Shown in pieces: positions 8,784-17,049 of a stretch of 64,000 nt of DNA. The stretch comes from Pseudomonas asplenii (GTDB lineage: Bacteria; Pseudomonadota; Gammaproteobacteria; Pseudomonadales; Pseudomonadaceae), in NCBI RefSeq assembly GCF_900105475.1, contig NZ_LT629777.1, forward strand, positions 930,001 through 994,000, in the 5' to 3' direction. Positions within the stretch are counted from its first letter, which is position 1. Every line of letters begins with the position of its first letter. The translations under genes and the position numbers were made by a program. The notes beneath the pieces are model-generated. The model was not told the DNA's origin, made no database searches, and worked only from the letters and a program-made list of their open reading frames with translations.

Positions 8784-10901
8784 ATGTCCATGACACAGAC
8801 TCGCCTGCGCGCTGCGCGGGCGACAACCCTTTTCGTCCCGAACGCATTGCGCCAGGCCGGCGCCCTGATGCGTGGAGCGCTGCTGGCGCCGACCGTGTTC
8901 GCCGTCGATGCACCCGATGAGCATGAATCGCATGCCCAGGAAATCAGCCCGACCGTGATCACAGCGGTGGCCCCCAGTTCGCCATTGACGGTCATTACCA
9001 ACCCCAAGGACCCACGCCAACCAGTCCCGGCCAGCGATGGCGGCGACTACCTCAAGACCATCCCCGGCTTCGCCCTGGTCCGCAATGGCGGCACCAATGG
9101 CGATCCGGTGCTGCGCGGGATGTTCGGCTCGCGCCTGAACATCCTCACCAACGGCAGCATGATGCTCGGTGCCTGCCCGGGCCGGATGGACGCGCCGACC
9201 TCCTATATCTCGCCGGAAACCTACGACAAGCTGACCGTGATCAAGGGCCCGCAAACCGTGCTCTGGGGCCCGGGCGCCTCGGCCGGGACGATCCTGTTCG
9301 ACCGCGAGCCGGAGCACTTCGGCGAACTCGGCAGCCGGATCAACGCCAGTGTCCTGGCCGGCTCCAATGGCCGCTTCGACAAGCTGGTGGATGCCGCCGT
9401 GGGGGGACCCCAGGGCTATATCCGGGCAATCGGCAACCAGGCCCACGCCGATGACTACAAGGACGGCCACAACGACACCGTGCCCTCGCGCTACGACAAG
9501 TGGAACGGCGACGTCGCCCTCGGCTGGACCCCGGACGCCGACACCCTGCTGGAGCTCACCGCCGGCAAGGGCGATGGCGAGGCCCGCTATGCCGGGCGCG
9601 GCATGGACGGTGCGCAGTTCAAGCGCGAAAGCCTCGGCCTGCGTTTCGAAAAGTCGAACCTCGGCGAGGTGCTCGACAAGCTCGAGGCCCAGGTCTACTA
9701 CAACTATGCCGACCACGTGATGGATAACTACACGCTGCGCCAGCCGTCCGGCACCGGGATGATGGCCGGGCCCATGGCGTCCAACGTCGACCGCCGAACC
9801 CTCGGAGCCCGGATCAAGGCCACCTGGCGTTGGGCCGACTGGCAACTGATCGGCGGCCTCGACGCGCAGACCAGCGAGCACCGCCAGCGCAGCAGCATGG
9901 GCATCGACACCTACAAGGACCTGCCACGAACCAGGGACGCCGATTTCCACAACTACGGCGTATTCGGCGAACTGACCTGGTACGCCGCCGAGCGCGACCG
10001 CCTCATCAGCGGCGCACGGCTGGACCGCGCCTCGGCCCGGGATTTTCGCCAGACTCTCGGTTCCGGCATGAGCACGCAAGCGAACCCGACCGCTGACGAA
10101 ACCCGCGCCGACACCCTGCCCAGCGGCTTCGTCCGTTATGAGCACGATCTGGCCGAAAGCCCCACCACGGTCTACGCAGGCCTCGGTCACGCCGAGCGTT
10201 TCCCGGACTACTGGGAGCTGTTCTCGCCCGACAGCGGTCCCGCCGGTTCGCTCAACGCCTTCGATGCGATCAAGCCGGAGAAAACCACGCAACTGGACTT
10301 CGGCGTGCAGTACAAGAGCGCCGACCTGGAAGCCTGGGCCTCGGGCTATGTCGGCCAGGTGCGCGACTTCATCCTGTTCAACTACCAGCCGGGCATGATG
10401 GGGACCACCTCCCAGGCGCAGAACGTCGATGCGCGGATCATGGGCGGCGAACTGGGCGCGGCCTATCAACTGACCCCGAACTGGAAAGCTGACGCTGCCC
10501 TGGCCTATGCCTGGGGCAAGAACACCAGTGACGGCAAGGCCCTGCCGCAGATTCCGCCACTCGACAGTCGTTTCGGTCTGACCTACAGCCAGGACGACTG
10601 GAGTGCCGGCGCCTTGTGGCGGGTGGTCGCGGCGCAGAACCGCATCGACCAGAACAAGGGCAACGTGGTCGGCAAGGACTTCTCGAAGAGTTCCGGTTTC
10701 GGCGTGTTCTCCCTCAACGGCGCGTACCGGGTCAACCGGCACGTGAAACTCAGCACCGGCGTCGACAACCTGTTCAACAAGGCCTATGCCGAACACCTGA
10801 ACCTGGCGGGTAACGCCGGCTTCGGCTACCCGGCCAACGACCCGCAGGCAATCAACGAACCGGGCCGCACCGTCTGGACCAAGGTGGATATGGCCTTCTA
10901 G
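8784..10901 (+). CDS. oprC: TonB-dependent copper receptor OprC
   Basis: 705 residues, an outer-membrane beta-barrel with an N-terminal plug. The plug motifs are TNPKDPRQPVPASDGGDYL, then RGMFGSRLNIL and IKGPQTVLWGPG. The copper site known from P. aeruginosa OprC is conserved: CPGRM (Cys131, Met135) and HVM (His311, Met313). The chain ends in aromatic F (DMAF), as expected for barrel assembly. The N-terminus (MSMTQTRLRAARATTLF...) is an atypical signal region but the following hydrophobic stretch fits export. It probably imports copper together with the PCuAC and PepSY neighbours. Confidence 0.93.
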   Translation: MSMTQTRLRAARATTLFVPNALRQAGALMRGALLAPTVFAVDAPDEHESHAQEISPTVITAVAPSSPLTVITNPKDPRQPVPASDGGDYLKTIPGFALVRNGGTNGDPVLRGMFGSRLNILTNGSMMLGACPGRMDAPTSYISPETYDKLTVIKGPQTVLWGPGASAGTILFDREPEHFGELGSRINASVLAGSNGRFDKLVDAAVGGPQGYIRAIGNQAHADDYKDGHNDTVPSRYDKWNGDVALGWTPDADTLLELTAGKGDGEARYAGRGMDGAQFKRESLGLRFEKSNLGEVLDKLEAQVYYNYADHVMDNYTLRQPSGTGMMAGPMASNVDRRTLGARIKATWRWADWQLIGGLDAQTSEHRQRSSMGIDTYKDLPRTRDADFHNYGVFGELTWYAAERDRLISGARLDRASARDFRQTLGSGMSTQANPTADETRADTLPSGFVRYEHDLAESPTTVYAGLGHAERFPDYWELFSPDSGPAGSLNAFDAIKPEKTTQLDFGVQYKSADLEAWASGYVGQVRDFILFNYQPGMMGTTSQAQNVDARIMGGELGAAYQLTPNWKADAALAYAWGKNTSDGKALPQIPPLDSRFGLTYSQDDWSAGALWRVVAAQNRIDQNKGNVVGKDFSKSSGFGVFSLNGAYRVNRHVKLSTGVDNLFNKAYAEHLNLAGNAGFGYPANDPQAINEPGRTVWTKVDMAF

Positions 10902-10913
10902 ATCCACCACCCC

Positions 10914-11004
10914 CTGTAGGCGCGTGGCTTGCCCGCGAAGCTTTTAGCGACCTTGCGGGCCCATTCGCGGCGGTTTGGCGCTCCGGCAAGCCCTGCTCCT
11001 ACAG
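10914..11004. repeat. Inverted REP pair after oprC
   Basis: CTGTAGGCGCGTGGCTTGCC at the left and its near inverse ending CTCCTACAG at the right form a large hairpin-capable pair. It may end oprC transcripts. Confidence 0.8.
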
Positions 11005-11061
11005 TACAGAGAGTCGCCGTACATCCAACATTCGAATCATCAAACCTTGCGGAGCGCTCCC

Positions 11062-12444
11062 ATGAGCCAACCGAAAATCTCGTTCTACAACCTAGCCTGG
11101 CGCTGGCATTTCTACGCCGGTCTGTTCGTCGCCCCGTTCATGATCCTCCTGGCGCTGACCGGGATCATCTACCTGTTCAAGCCGCAGCTCGACCCGCTGA
11201 TGTACGGCAATCTGCTCAAGGTCGAGCCCGGCCATCACCGGATCAGCGCCGACGAACAACTGCAGCGGATCCACGCCACCTATCCACAAGGCCGGATCAA
11301 GCAATACCTGCCGCCCGCCGATGCTGGGAGCAGTGCGCAGTTCGTGGTGATCCAGGATGGCCGTGAACTCAATGTGTTCATCGACCCCTATCGCGGCAAC
11401 GTGCTCGGCGAGCAGGATGCCAAGCTCAACCTGCAGGCTGTCGCCCGTGCCCTGCACGGTGAATTGATGATCGGCACCGTGGGCGACCGTCTGGTCGAGC
11501 TGGCCGCTGGCTGGGGCGTGATGCTGGTGGTGTCGGGGGTCTACCTCTGGTGGCCCCGTGGGCGCTCGTCGGGCGGCGTGCTCTGGCCACGCCTGAACGC
11601 CCGCGGCCGGCTGCTGTGGCGCGACCTGCACGCGGTCAGCGGTTTCTGGGGCTCGATCCTGCTGCTGTTGATGCTGCTCAGCGGCATGACCTGGACCGGT
11701 TTCTGGGGCAAACAGTACGCCGAGGTCTGGAACCGGTTCCCCGACCCGATGTGGAACAACATGCCCAAGTCCGACGTCGAGGCCCGCAGTCTGAACAGCG
11801 CCGCCCGCCAGACCGTGCCCTGGGCCGTGGAGCACACGCCGATGCCGATGTCCGGCGATCATGCCGAACACATGCAGCACGGCGCCGCCTCGGCCGGTCC
11901 TGCGGCACCGGGCGTCACACTGCAGCAGGTGGTCGACATCGCCACGGCGCGCCAGATCGAGCCAGGCTACAGCATCACCTTGCCAACCACTGCCGAAGGC
12001 GTCTTCACCATCGCCGTGTTCGCCGACGACCCGCGCAACGACGCCACCCTGCATGTCGACCAGTACACCGGCAGCGTCCTGGCCGATGTGCGCTGGCAGC
12101 AATACGGCAATGTCGCCCGGGCCACCGAGATGGGGGTGATGCTGCACGAGGGCAAGCTCTTCGGGCCGATCAACCAGATCGCGATCCTGCTGATCTGCCT
12201 GATGATCCTGCTCGGCTCGGTCAGCGGCCTGGTCATGTGGTGGAAACGCCGGCCCCAGGGCAGCCTCGGCGTTCCGCCGCTGCGTCACGACCTGCCACGC
12301 TGGAAGAGCGCGATGCTGGTCATGCTGGTGCTGGCGGTACTGTTCCCGCTGGTGGGGGCTTCGCTGATCGTGGTCTGGCTGTTCGACAAGCTGCTATTGT
12401 CGCGCCTGGGCCGGCAACATGAACCGACCTCACCTTCAGTCTGA
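11062..12444 (+). CDS. PepSY-associated membrane protein
   Basis: 460 residues. Transmembrane segments are seen at about 15-38, 145-170, 190-215, 370-395 and 420-445. The conserved WRWHFYAGLFVAPFMILLA opening and the WRDLHAVSGFWGS segment are those of the PepSY-TM family; members are often inner-membrane ferric or metal reductases linked to siderophore or copper receptors. Histidines in the helices (RWHFYAG, ARALHGELMIG, LHAVSG, MLHEGKLF) could ligate haem. A Met/His loop (HTPMPMSGDHAEHMQH, near 275) suggests copper contact. It probably reduces or passes on the metal taken up by OprC; this is inference. Confidence 0.85.
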   Translation: MSQPKISFYNLAWRWHFYAGLFVAPFMILLALTGIIYLFKPQLDPLMYGNLLKVEPGHHRISADEQLQRIHATYPQGRIKQYLPPADAGSSAQFVVIQDGRELNVFIDPYRGNVLGEQDAKLNLQAVARALHGELMIGTVGDRLVELAAGWGVMLVVSGVYLWWPRGRSSGGVLWPRLNARGRLLWRDLHAVSGFWGSILLLLMLLSGMTWTGFWGKQYAEVWNRFPDPMWNNMPKSDVEARSLNSAARQTVPWAVEHTPMPMSGDHAEHMQHGAASAGPAAPGVTLQQVVDIATARQIEPGYSITLPTTAEGVFTIAVFADDPRNDATLHVDQYTGSVLADVRWQQYGNVARATEMGVMLHEGKLFGPINQIAILLICLMILLGSVSGLVMWWKRRPQGSLGVPPLRHDLPRWKSAMLVMLVLAVLFPLVGASLIVVWLFDKLLLSRLGRQHEPTSPSV

Positions 12445-12487
12445 GGAGCATGAGATGCGCTGAATCGAGGTATCTATAGACTGGCCT

Positions 12488-12514
12488 CTTCGCGGACAAG
12501 CCACGCGCCTACAG
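12488..12514. repeat. Single REP element
   Basis: CTTCGCGGACAAGCCACGCG followed by CCTACAG, one REP unit between the PepSY gene and the ABC importer genes. Confidence 0.7.
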
Positions 12515-12573
12515 GTTTGTGTGGTGAGTCCGCTGGCAGAGATATCAACCTGTAACACGTCAATGGAGCTGGA

Positions 12574-13362
12574 ATGACCTCGCTGACCCTCGCCAACCTG
12601 GCCTGGACACCCCTGGGCCAGGGCCACTGCCATCACCAGTTCCAACTGCGTGACGCCAACCTGCAAGTGGCGGCGGGTGAGTTCGTGGGTCTGATCGGCC
12701 CCAACGGCAGCGGCAAGACCAGCCTGCTCAAGTGTGCCTATCGCTTCAGCCTGCCGGAGAATGGCGAGGTCCTGCTGGAGCACCAGAACGTCTGGAAGCA
12801 GTCGCCACGCTGGTGCGCCCAGCGCATCGCCGTGGTTCTGCAGGAATTTCCCGATGCCTTCGGCCTGACCGTCGACGAAGTGGTCAGCATGGGCCGCACG
12901 CCGCACAAGAAACTGTTCGACGGCGAAACCGCACACGATCGCCGACTGATCCACCAGGCCCTGGAATCGGTCGGCATGCTCGGCTTCGAGGACCACGCTT
13001 TCGCCACCCTGTCCGGCGGCGAAAAGCAGCGAGTGATCCTCGCCCGCGCCCTGGCCCAGCAGCCGCAGTTGCTGATCCTCGACGAACCGACCAACCACCT
13101 CGACCCACGCTACCAACTGGAACTGCTGAGCCTGGTCAAGCGCCTGAACATCGGGACCCTGGCCAGCATCCACGACCTCAACCTGGCCGCCGCCTTCTGC
13201 GATCGGCTGTATGTGCTCGACCATGGCCGCCTCGTCGCCAGCGGCACCCCGCAGGCCGTGCTCACCCGTGAGCTGCTGCGCGAGGTGTTCGGTGTCGAGG
13301 CACTGGTCGATACCCACCCGCTGGGTGGCTACCCACGCATCACCTGGATAACCCAACCATGA
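12574..13362 (+). CDS. ABC importer ATPase, FecE/BtuD type
   Basis: 262 residues. It shows Walker [13 protein letters not shown], signature LSGGEKQRV, Walker [13 protein letters not shown] and the switch histidine in ASIHDLNLA. Proteins of this FepC/FecE/BtuD branch energise uptake of iron-siderophores, haem or cobalamin. It is the first of three overlapping genes for a complete importer (ATPase, binding protein, permease). The equivalent ABC genes lie beside the cob operon in P. aeruginosa, so a corrinoid or metal-chelate substrate is plausible. The substrate cannot be read from sequence. Confidence 0.9.
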   Translation: MTSLTLANLAWTPLGQGHCHHQFQLRDANLQVAAGEFVGLIGPNGSGKTSLLKCAYRFSLPENGEVLLEHQNVWKQSPRWCAQRIAVVLQEFPDAFGLTVDEVVSMGRTPHKKLFDGETAHDRRLIHQALESVGMLGFEDHAFATLSGGEKQRVILARALAQQPQLLILDEPTNHLDPRYQLELLSLVKRLNIGTLASIHDLNLAAAFCDRLYVLDHGRLVASGTPQAVLTRELLREVFGVEALVDTHPLGGYPRITWITQP

Positions 13363-14309
13363 AGTTACTGCGCCTGACCCTCTGCCTCGGTTCCCTGCTC
13401 GCCTCGATGACCTGCCTGGCCGAGTCGACGCATTACCCGCTGACGATCCACAGTTGCAACCGCGAGGTGACCTTCAAGGAGGCGCCCAGACACGCGCTCA
13501 GCCACGACATCAACATGACCCAGATGATGCTCGCCCTCGGTCTGAAGTCGCACATGGTCGGCTACAGCGGCATCAGCGGCTGGAAATCGGTCACCCCGCA
13601 AATGGCCAGGATCCTCGACGGCCTGCCGGAACTGGCAGCCAAGTACCCGTCGGTGGAAACCCTGCTCAACGCCAACGTCGACTTCTTCTTCGCCGGCTGG
13701 GACTACGGCATGCGCGTCGGCGGCGACCTCACGCCACAGACCCTGGCGCCGCTGGGCATCAACGTCTACGAACTGACCGAGTCCTGCGCCTTCGTGATGA
13801 AACGCCCGGGCGCGAGCCTTGATGACACCTACAACGACCTGCGCAACCTGGGGCGGATCTTCGACGTCCAGGACCGCGCCGAAGCGCTGATCGCCCAGAT
13901 GCAGGCCCGTGTTGCCGCCGTGCAAAAGAACCTGCCTGCCGACCGCCCACGGGTGTTCCTCTACGACAGCGGCGAGGATCGCGCCATGACCTCCGGCCGC
14001 CTGGCCATGCCTCAGGCACTGATCGAAGCGGCCGGCGGACGCAACGTGCTCGACGACATCGATGCCAGCTGGACCCGCGTCAACTGGGAAAGCGTGGTGG
14101 AGAAGAACCCGCAGGTGATCGTCATCGTCGACTACAGCGAAATCACCGCCGAGCAGAAGCAACATTTCCTGGAAACCAATCCGGCCCTGCAGTCGGTGGA
14201 TGCGATCCGCAACAAGCGTTTCGTGGTCATCCCCTACGCCGAGGCGACGCCGGGTATCGATAACGTCAATGCCATCGAAACCCTGGCCAGGGCGTTCCAT
14301 CCACAATGA
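13359..14309 (+). CDS. ABC importer periplasmic binding protein
   Basis: 316 residues. A signal peptide (about 1-21, ending CLAES) is followed by a two-lobed helical-backbone binding protein of the FecB/BtuF cluster: DINMTQMMLALGLKSHMVGY, then YPSVETLLNANVDFFFAGW, then ENPQVIVIVDYSEIT-like elements near the C-terminus. It overlaps the ATPase gene by ATGA and the permease gene by four bases. The ligand is unknown; candidates are a corrinoid or a metal complex passed in by an outer-membrane receptor. Confidence 0.88.
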   Translation: MKLLRLTLCLGSLLASMTCLAESTHYPLTIHSCNREVTFKEAPRHALSHDINMTQMMLALGLKSHMVGYSGISGWKSVTPQMARILDGLPELAAKYPSVETLLNANVDFFFAGWDYGMRVGGDLTPQTLAPLGINVYELTESCAFVMKRPGASLDDTYNDLRNLGRIFDVQDRAEALIAQMQARVAAVQKNLPADRPRVFLYDSGEDRAMTSGRLAMPQALIEAAGGRNVLDDIDASWTRVNWESVVEKNPQVIVIVDYSEITAEQKQHFLETNPALQSVDAIRNKRFVVIPYAEATPGIDNVNAIETLARAFHPQ

Positions 14310-15316
14310 TGAGCCGCCGCTATCCCCTGTTGCTGCTGGCGCTCGGCGCGCTGCTGCTGGTGTCTTGCGTGGTGTCGCTGGGCTTCGGCCCGGCGCGGCT
14401 GCCGGTGGACCTGGTAGGGCGCATCCTTGCCTACAAGCTGCTGGGCAGTGGTACGCCGGACTGGAACGCCGGACAGGAGCACATCGTCTGGCTGATCCGT
14501 GTTCCGCGCATGTTGCTCGGCGCACTGGTCGGCGCCGGCCTGGCCTTGATCGGTGCGGTACTGCAGGCGGTGACCCGCAATCCGCTGGCCGACCCGCATC
14601 TGCTCGGTGTCACGTCCGGGGCGACCCTCGGTGCGGTGATCGTGGTGTTGCACGTGGGTGAAATTGCCGGCCTGCTGACCCTGCCCATCGCCGCCTTCAT
14701 CGGCGCGCTGGGCAGCATGCTGGCGGTGCTCGCCATCGCCAGTCGCAACGGCCGACTGGACAGCGAACGGCTGTTGCTGTGCGGGGTAGCCGTGTCGTTC
14801 GTGATGATGGCGTTGGCCAATCTGCTGTTGTTTCTCGGCGATCACCGGGCCAGTTCCGCGGTGATGTTCTGGATGCTCGGCGGCCTCGGCCTGGCGCGCT
14901 GGGAATTGCTGCTGGTACCGACGCTGAGCGTGCTTTGCGGGCTGCTCCTGCTGCTGGGCATGGCCCGCTCGCTGAACGCGCTGATGGCCGGCGAACAAAC
15001 CGCCGTGACCCTGGGCCTGAGCGCACGCAATGTGCGCCTCAAGGTATTCCTGATCGCCTCGCTGATGACCGGTGTGCTGGTGTCCATCAGTGGTTCGATC
15101 GGTTTCGTCGGGCTGATGGTGCCGCATATTGCCCGCTATCTGGTGGGCGCCGAACACCGTCGGCTGCTGCCGGTGTCGGCGTTGCTCGGCAGCCTGTTCC
15201 TGATCTGGGTCGATGTGGCGGCGCGAACCCTCATCGCTCCGGAGGACCTGCCGATTGGCGTCGCCACCGCCGCCATCGGTGGTCTGTTCTTCATCGGATT
15301 GATGCGGCGCCGATAA
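14306..15316 (+). CDS. ABC importer permease, FecCD family
   Basis: 336 residues with roughly ten transmembrane helices. The FecCD family signatures are present: RVPRMLLGALVGAGLALIGA near residue 55, NPLADPHLLGVTSGATLGA near 90, and the coupling region GSIGFVGLMVPHIAR near 265. It completes the importer with the two preceding overlapping genes. The order ATPase-binding protein-permease differs from many fec/btu loci, but all three parts are intact. A REP pair follows. Confidence 0.92.
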   Translation: MMSRRYPLLLLALGALLLVSCVVSLGFGPARLPVDLVGRILAYKLLGSGTPDWNAGQEHIVWLIRVPRMLLGALVGAGLALIGAVLQAVTRNPLADPHLLGVTSGATLGAVIVVLHVGEIAGLLTLPIAAFIGALGSMLAVLAIASRNGRLDSERLLLCGVAVSFVMMALANLLLFLGDHRASSAVMFWMLGGLGLARWELLLVPTLSVLCGLLLLLGMARSLNALMAGEQTAVTLGLSARNVRLKVFLIASLMTGVLVSISGSIGFVGLMVPHIARYLVGAEHRRLLPVSALLGSLFLIWVDVAARTLIAPEDLPIGVATAAIGGLFFIGLMRRR

Positions 15317-15333
15317 GAGCGCTATCCCAGCCT

Positions 15334-15420
15334 CTGGGAGCGGGCTTGTCGGGGCTGCGAACCGCCGCGAAGCTTTTAACGGCCTCGCGGGCCTCTTCGC
15401 GGGCAAGCCCGCGCCCACAG
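15334..15420. repeat. Inverted REP pair before urtA
   Basis: GGGAGCGGGCTTGTCGGGGC at the left faces CGCGGGCAAGCCCGCGCCCA at the right. It separates the ABC importer operon from the urea operon. Confidence 0.8.
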
Positions 15421-15437
15421 GGCACCAATCTGGCGCC
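15421..15437. promoter_or_regulatory. Possible NtrC site upstream of urtA
   Basis: GGCACC, five bases, GGCGCC: close to the NtrC arms TGCACC-N5-GGTGCA with three mismatches. It lies about 120 bases before the expected start of the sigma-54 transcript and abuts the REP pair. Confidence 0.3.
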
Positions 15438-15530
15438 CATCACGCACCGCATCGCCCAGGCCGCCCCCGCTTGGTGCGACTGTTCAGACCAGCACCCCGC
15501 CCAACCGCCCTGTTCCGGCCTTGCCGCGAC

Positions 15531-15547
15531 TCGGCACAGCCCTTGCA
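15531..15547 (+). promoter_or_regulatory. Sigma-54 promoter of urtA
   Basis: CGGCACAGCCCTTGCA matches the TGGCAC-N5-TTGC consensus at the invariant GG (15533-15534) and GC (15545-15546) with the required ten bases between them. Transcription would start near 15558, about 50 bases before urtA. It implies NtrC-type nitrogen control. Confidence 0.8.
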
Positions 15548-15608
15548 AAAGTCCCTTCAGCGTCTGCATCTGCCAATCAAAAAAAATCGAGACCCTGGAG
15601 ATCGCACC

Positions 15609-16874
15609 ATGAAGCGTCGTAGTTTGATCAAGGCTTTCACCCTGTCGGCATCGATTGCCGCCATGGGCCTGACCTGGACCGTCGAGGCCGCCGAGACCAT
15701 CAAGGTCGGCATCCTGCACTCGCTGTCCGGGACCATGGCGATCTCCGAGACGTCGCTCAAGGACATGGCGTTGATGACCATCGACGAGATCAACGCCAAG
15801 GGCGGGGTCAACGGCAAGATGCTCGAACCGGTGGTGGTCGACCCGGCCTCTAACTGGCCGCTGTTCGCCGAGAAAAGCCGCCAGCTGCTGACCCAGGACA
15901 AGGTCGCGGTGGTGTTCGGTTGCTGGACTTCGGTGTCGCGCAAATCAGTGCTGCCGGTGTTCGAGGAACTCAATGGCCTGCTGTTCTACCCGGTCCAGTA
16001 CGAAGGCGAAGAAATGTCGCCGAACGTCTTCTACACCGGCGCCGCACCGAACCAGCAGGCGATCCCGGCCGTGGAATACCTGATGAGCGAAGACGGCGGC
16101 AGCGCCAAGCGCTTCTTCCTGCTCGGCACCGACTACGTCTACCCGCGCACCACCAACAAGATCCTGCGGGCGTTCCTGCACTCCAAGGGCGTGGCGGACA
16201 AGGATATCGAAGAGGTCTACACCCCGTTCGGCCATGCCGACTACCAGACCATCGTCGCCAACATCAAGAAATTCTCCGCCGGTGGCAAGACCGCCGTGAT
16301 CTCCACCGTCAATGGCGACTCCAACGTGCCGTTCTACAAAGAACTGGCGAACCAGGGCCTGAAGGCCACCGACGTGCCGGTGGTGGCGTTCTCCGTCGGC
16401 GAGGAAGAACTGCGCGGCATCGACACCAAACCACTGGTGGGCAACCTCGCGGCCTGGAACTACTTCGAGTCGCTGAACAACCCGGTGAACAAGAAGTTCG
16501 TCGCCGACTGGAAAGCCTACGCCAAGAAGAAAAACCTGCCGGGTGCCGACAAGGCCGTGACCAACGACCCGATGGAAGCCACCTATGTCGGCATCCACAT
16601 GTGGGCCCAGGCGGCGGAAAAAGCCAAGTCGACCGATGTCGACAAGGTCCGCGAAGCCCTCGCCGGCCAGACCTTCGCCGCGCCGTCGGGCTACACCCTG
16701 ACCATGGACAAGACCAACCACCACCTGCACAAGCCGGTGATGATCGGCGAGATCCAGCCGGACGGTCAGTTCAACGTGGTCTGGCAGACCGAAGGGCCGA
16801 TTCGCGCCCAGCCATGGAGCCCGTTCATCCCGGGTAACGACAAGAAGCCGGACTACGCGGTGAAGAGCAACTGA
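15609..16874 (+). CDS. urtA: Urea ABC transporter substrate-binding protein UrtA
   Basis: 421 residues. The export signal (about 1-28, starting MKRRSLIKAF and ending VEAAE) resembles a Tat-type signal only weakly (RRSLIK). The mature part is of the AmiC/LivK fold: KVGILHSLSGTMAISE, FGCWTSVSRKSVLPVFEE and LLFYPVQYEGEE are typical of UrtA. It binds urea in the periplasm and hands it to UrtB-UrtC. The ATG at 15609 is chosen over an upstream extension because the signal peptide begins there and the sigma-54 promoter lies 62 bases upstream. Confidence 0.96.
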   Translation: MKRRSLIKAFTLSASIAAMGLTWTVEAAETIKVGILHSLSGTMAISETSLKDMALMTIDEINAKGGVNGKMLEPVVVDPASNWPLFAEKSRQLLTQDKVAVVFGCWTSVSRKSVLPVFEELNGLLFYPVQYEGEEMSPNVFYTGAAPNQQAIPAVEYLMSEDGGSAKRFFLLGTDYVYPRTTNKILRAFLHSKGVADKDIEEVYTPFGHADYQTIVANIKKFSAGGKTAVISTVNGDSNVPFYKELANQGLKATDVPVVAFSVGEEELRGIDTKPLVGNLAAWNYFESLNNPVNKKFVADWKAYAKKKNLPGADKAVTNDPMEATYVGIHMWAQAAEKAKSTDVDKVREALAGQTFAAPSGYTLTMDKTNHHLHKPVMIGEIQPDGQFNVVWQTEGPIRAQPWSPFIPGNDKKPDYAVKSN

Positions 16875-16879
16875 GCCGT

Positions 16880-16906
16880 CGGGCCTGGAATAGCTGTCCA
16901 GGCCCG
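16880..16906. terminator. Hairpin between urtA and urtB
   Basis: CGGGCCTGGA, seven-base loop, TCCAGGCCCG. No U-tract follows, so it may act as an mRNA stabiliser or partial terminator that leaves urtA more abundant than the permease genes. Confidence 0.5.
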
Positions 16907-16916
16907 CCCCACACCC

Positions 16917-17022
16917 TGTGGGAGCGGGCTTGTCGGGGCGCCGAACCGCCGCGAAGAACGATAACGCGATAACTTGATACACCGCGTCCCCTTGCTCTTC
17001 GCCGACAAGCCGGCTCCCACAG
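16917..17022. repeat. Inverted REP pair between urtA and urtB
   Basis: The left copy, TGTGGGAGCGGGCTTGTCGG, is the one whose 30 bases are also found inside cobG. The right copy ends CGGCTCCCACAG. Confidence 0.8.
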
Positions 17023-17049
17023 TGCCTGTGCGTTTTCAAGGACATCGTT

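Noticed and set aside
8694..10910. 738-codon open frame antisense to oprC
   Set aside because: Composition is that of a shadow frame (Gly/Val/His/Gln-rich), while the plus strand encodes a full receptor with conserved copper ligands.
16875..17049. Separate promoter for urtB
   Set aside because: Only a hairpin and a REP pair are visible; no consensus element was found, so read-through from urtA is assumed.
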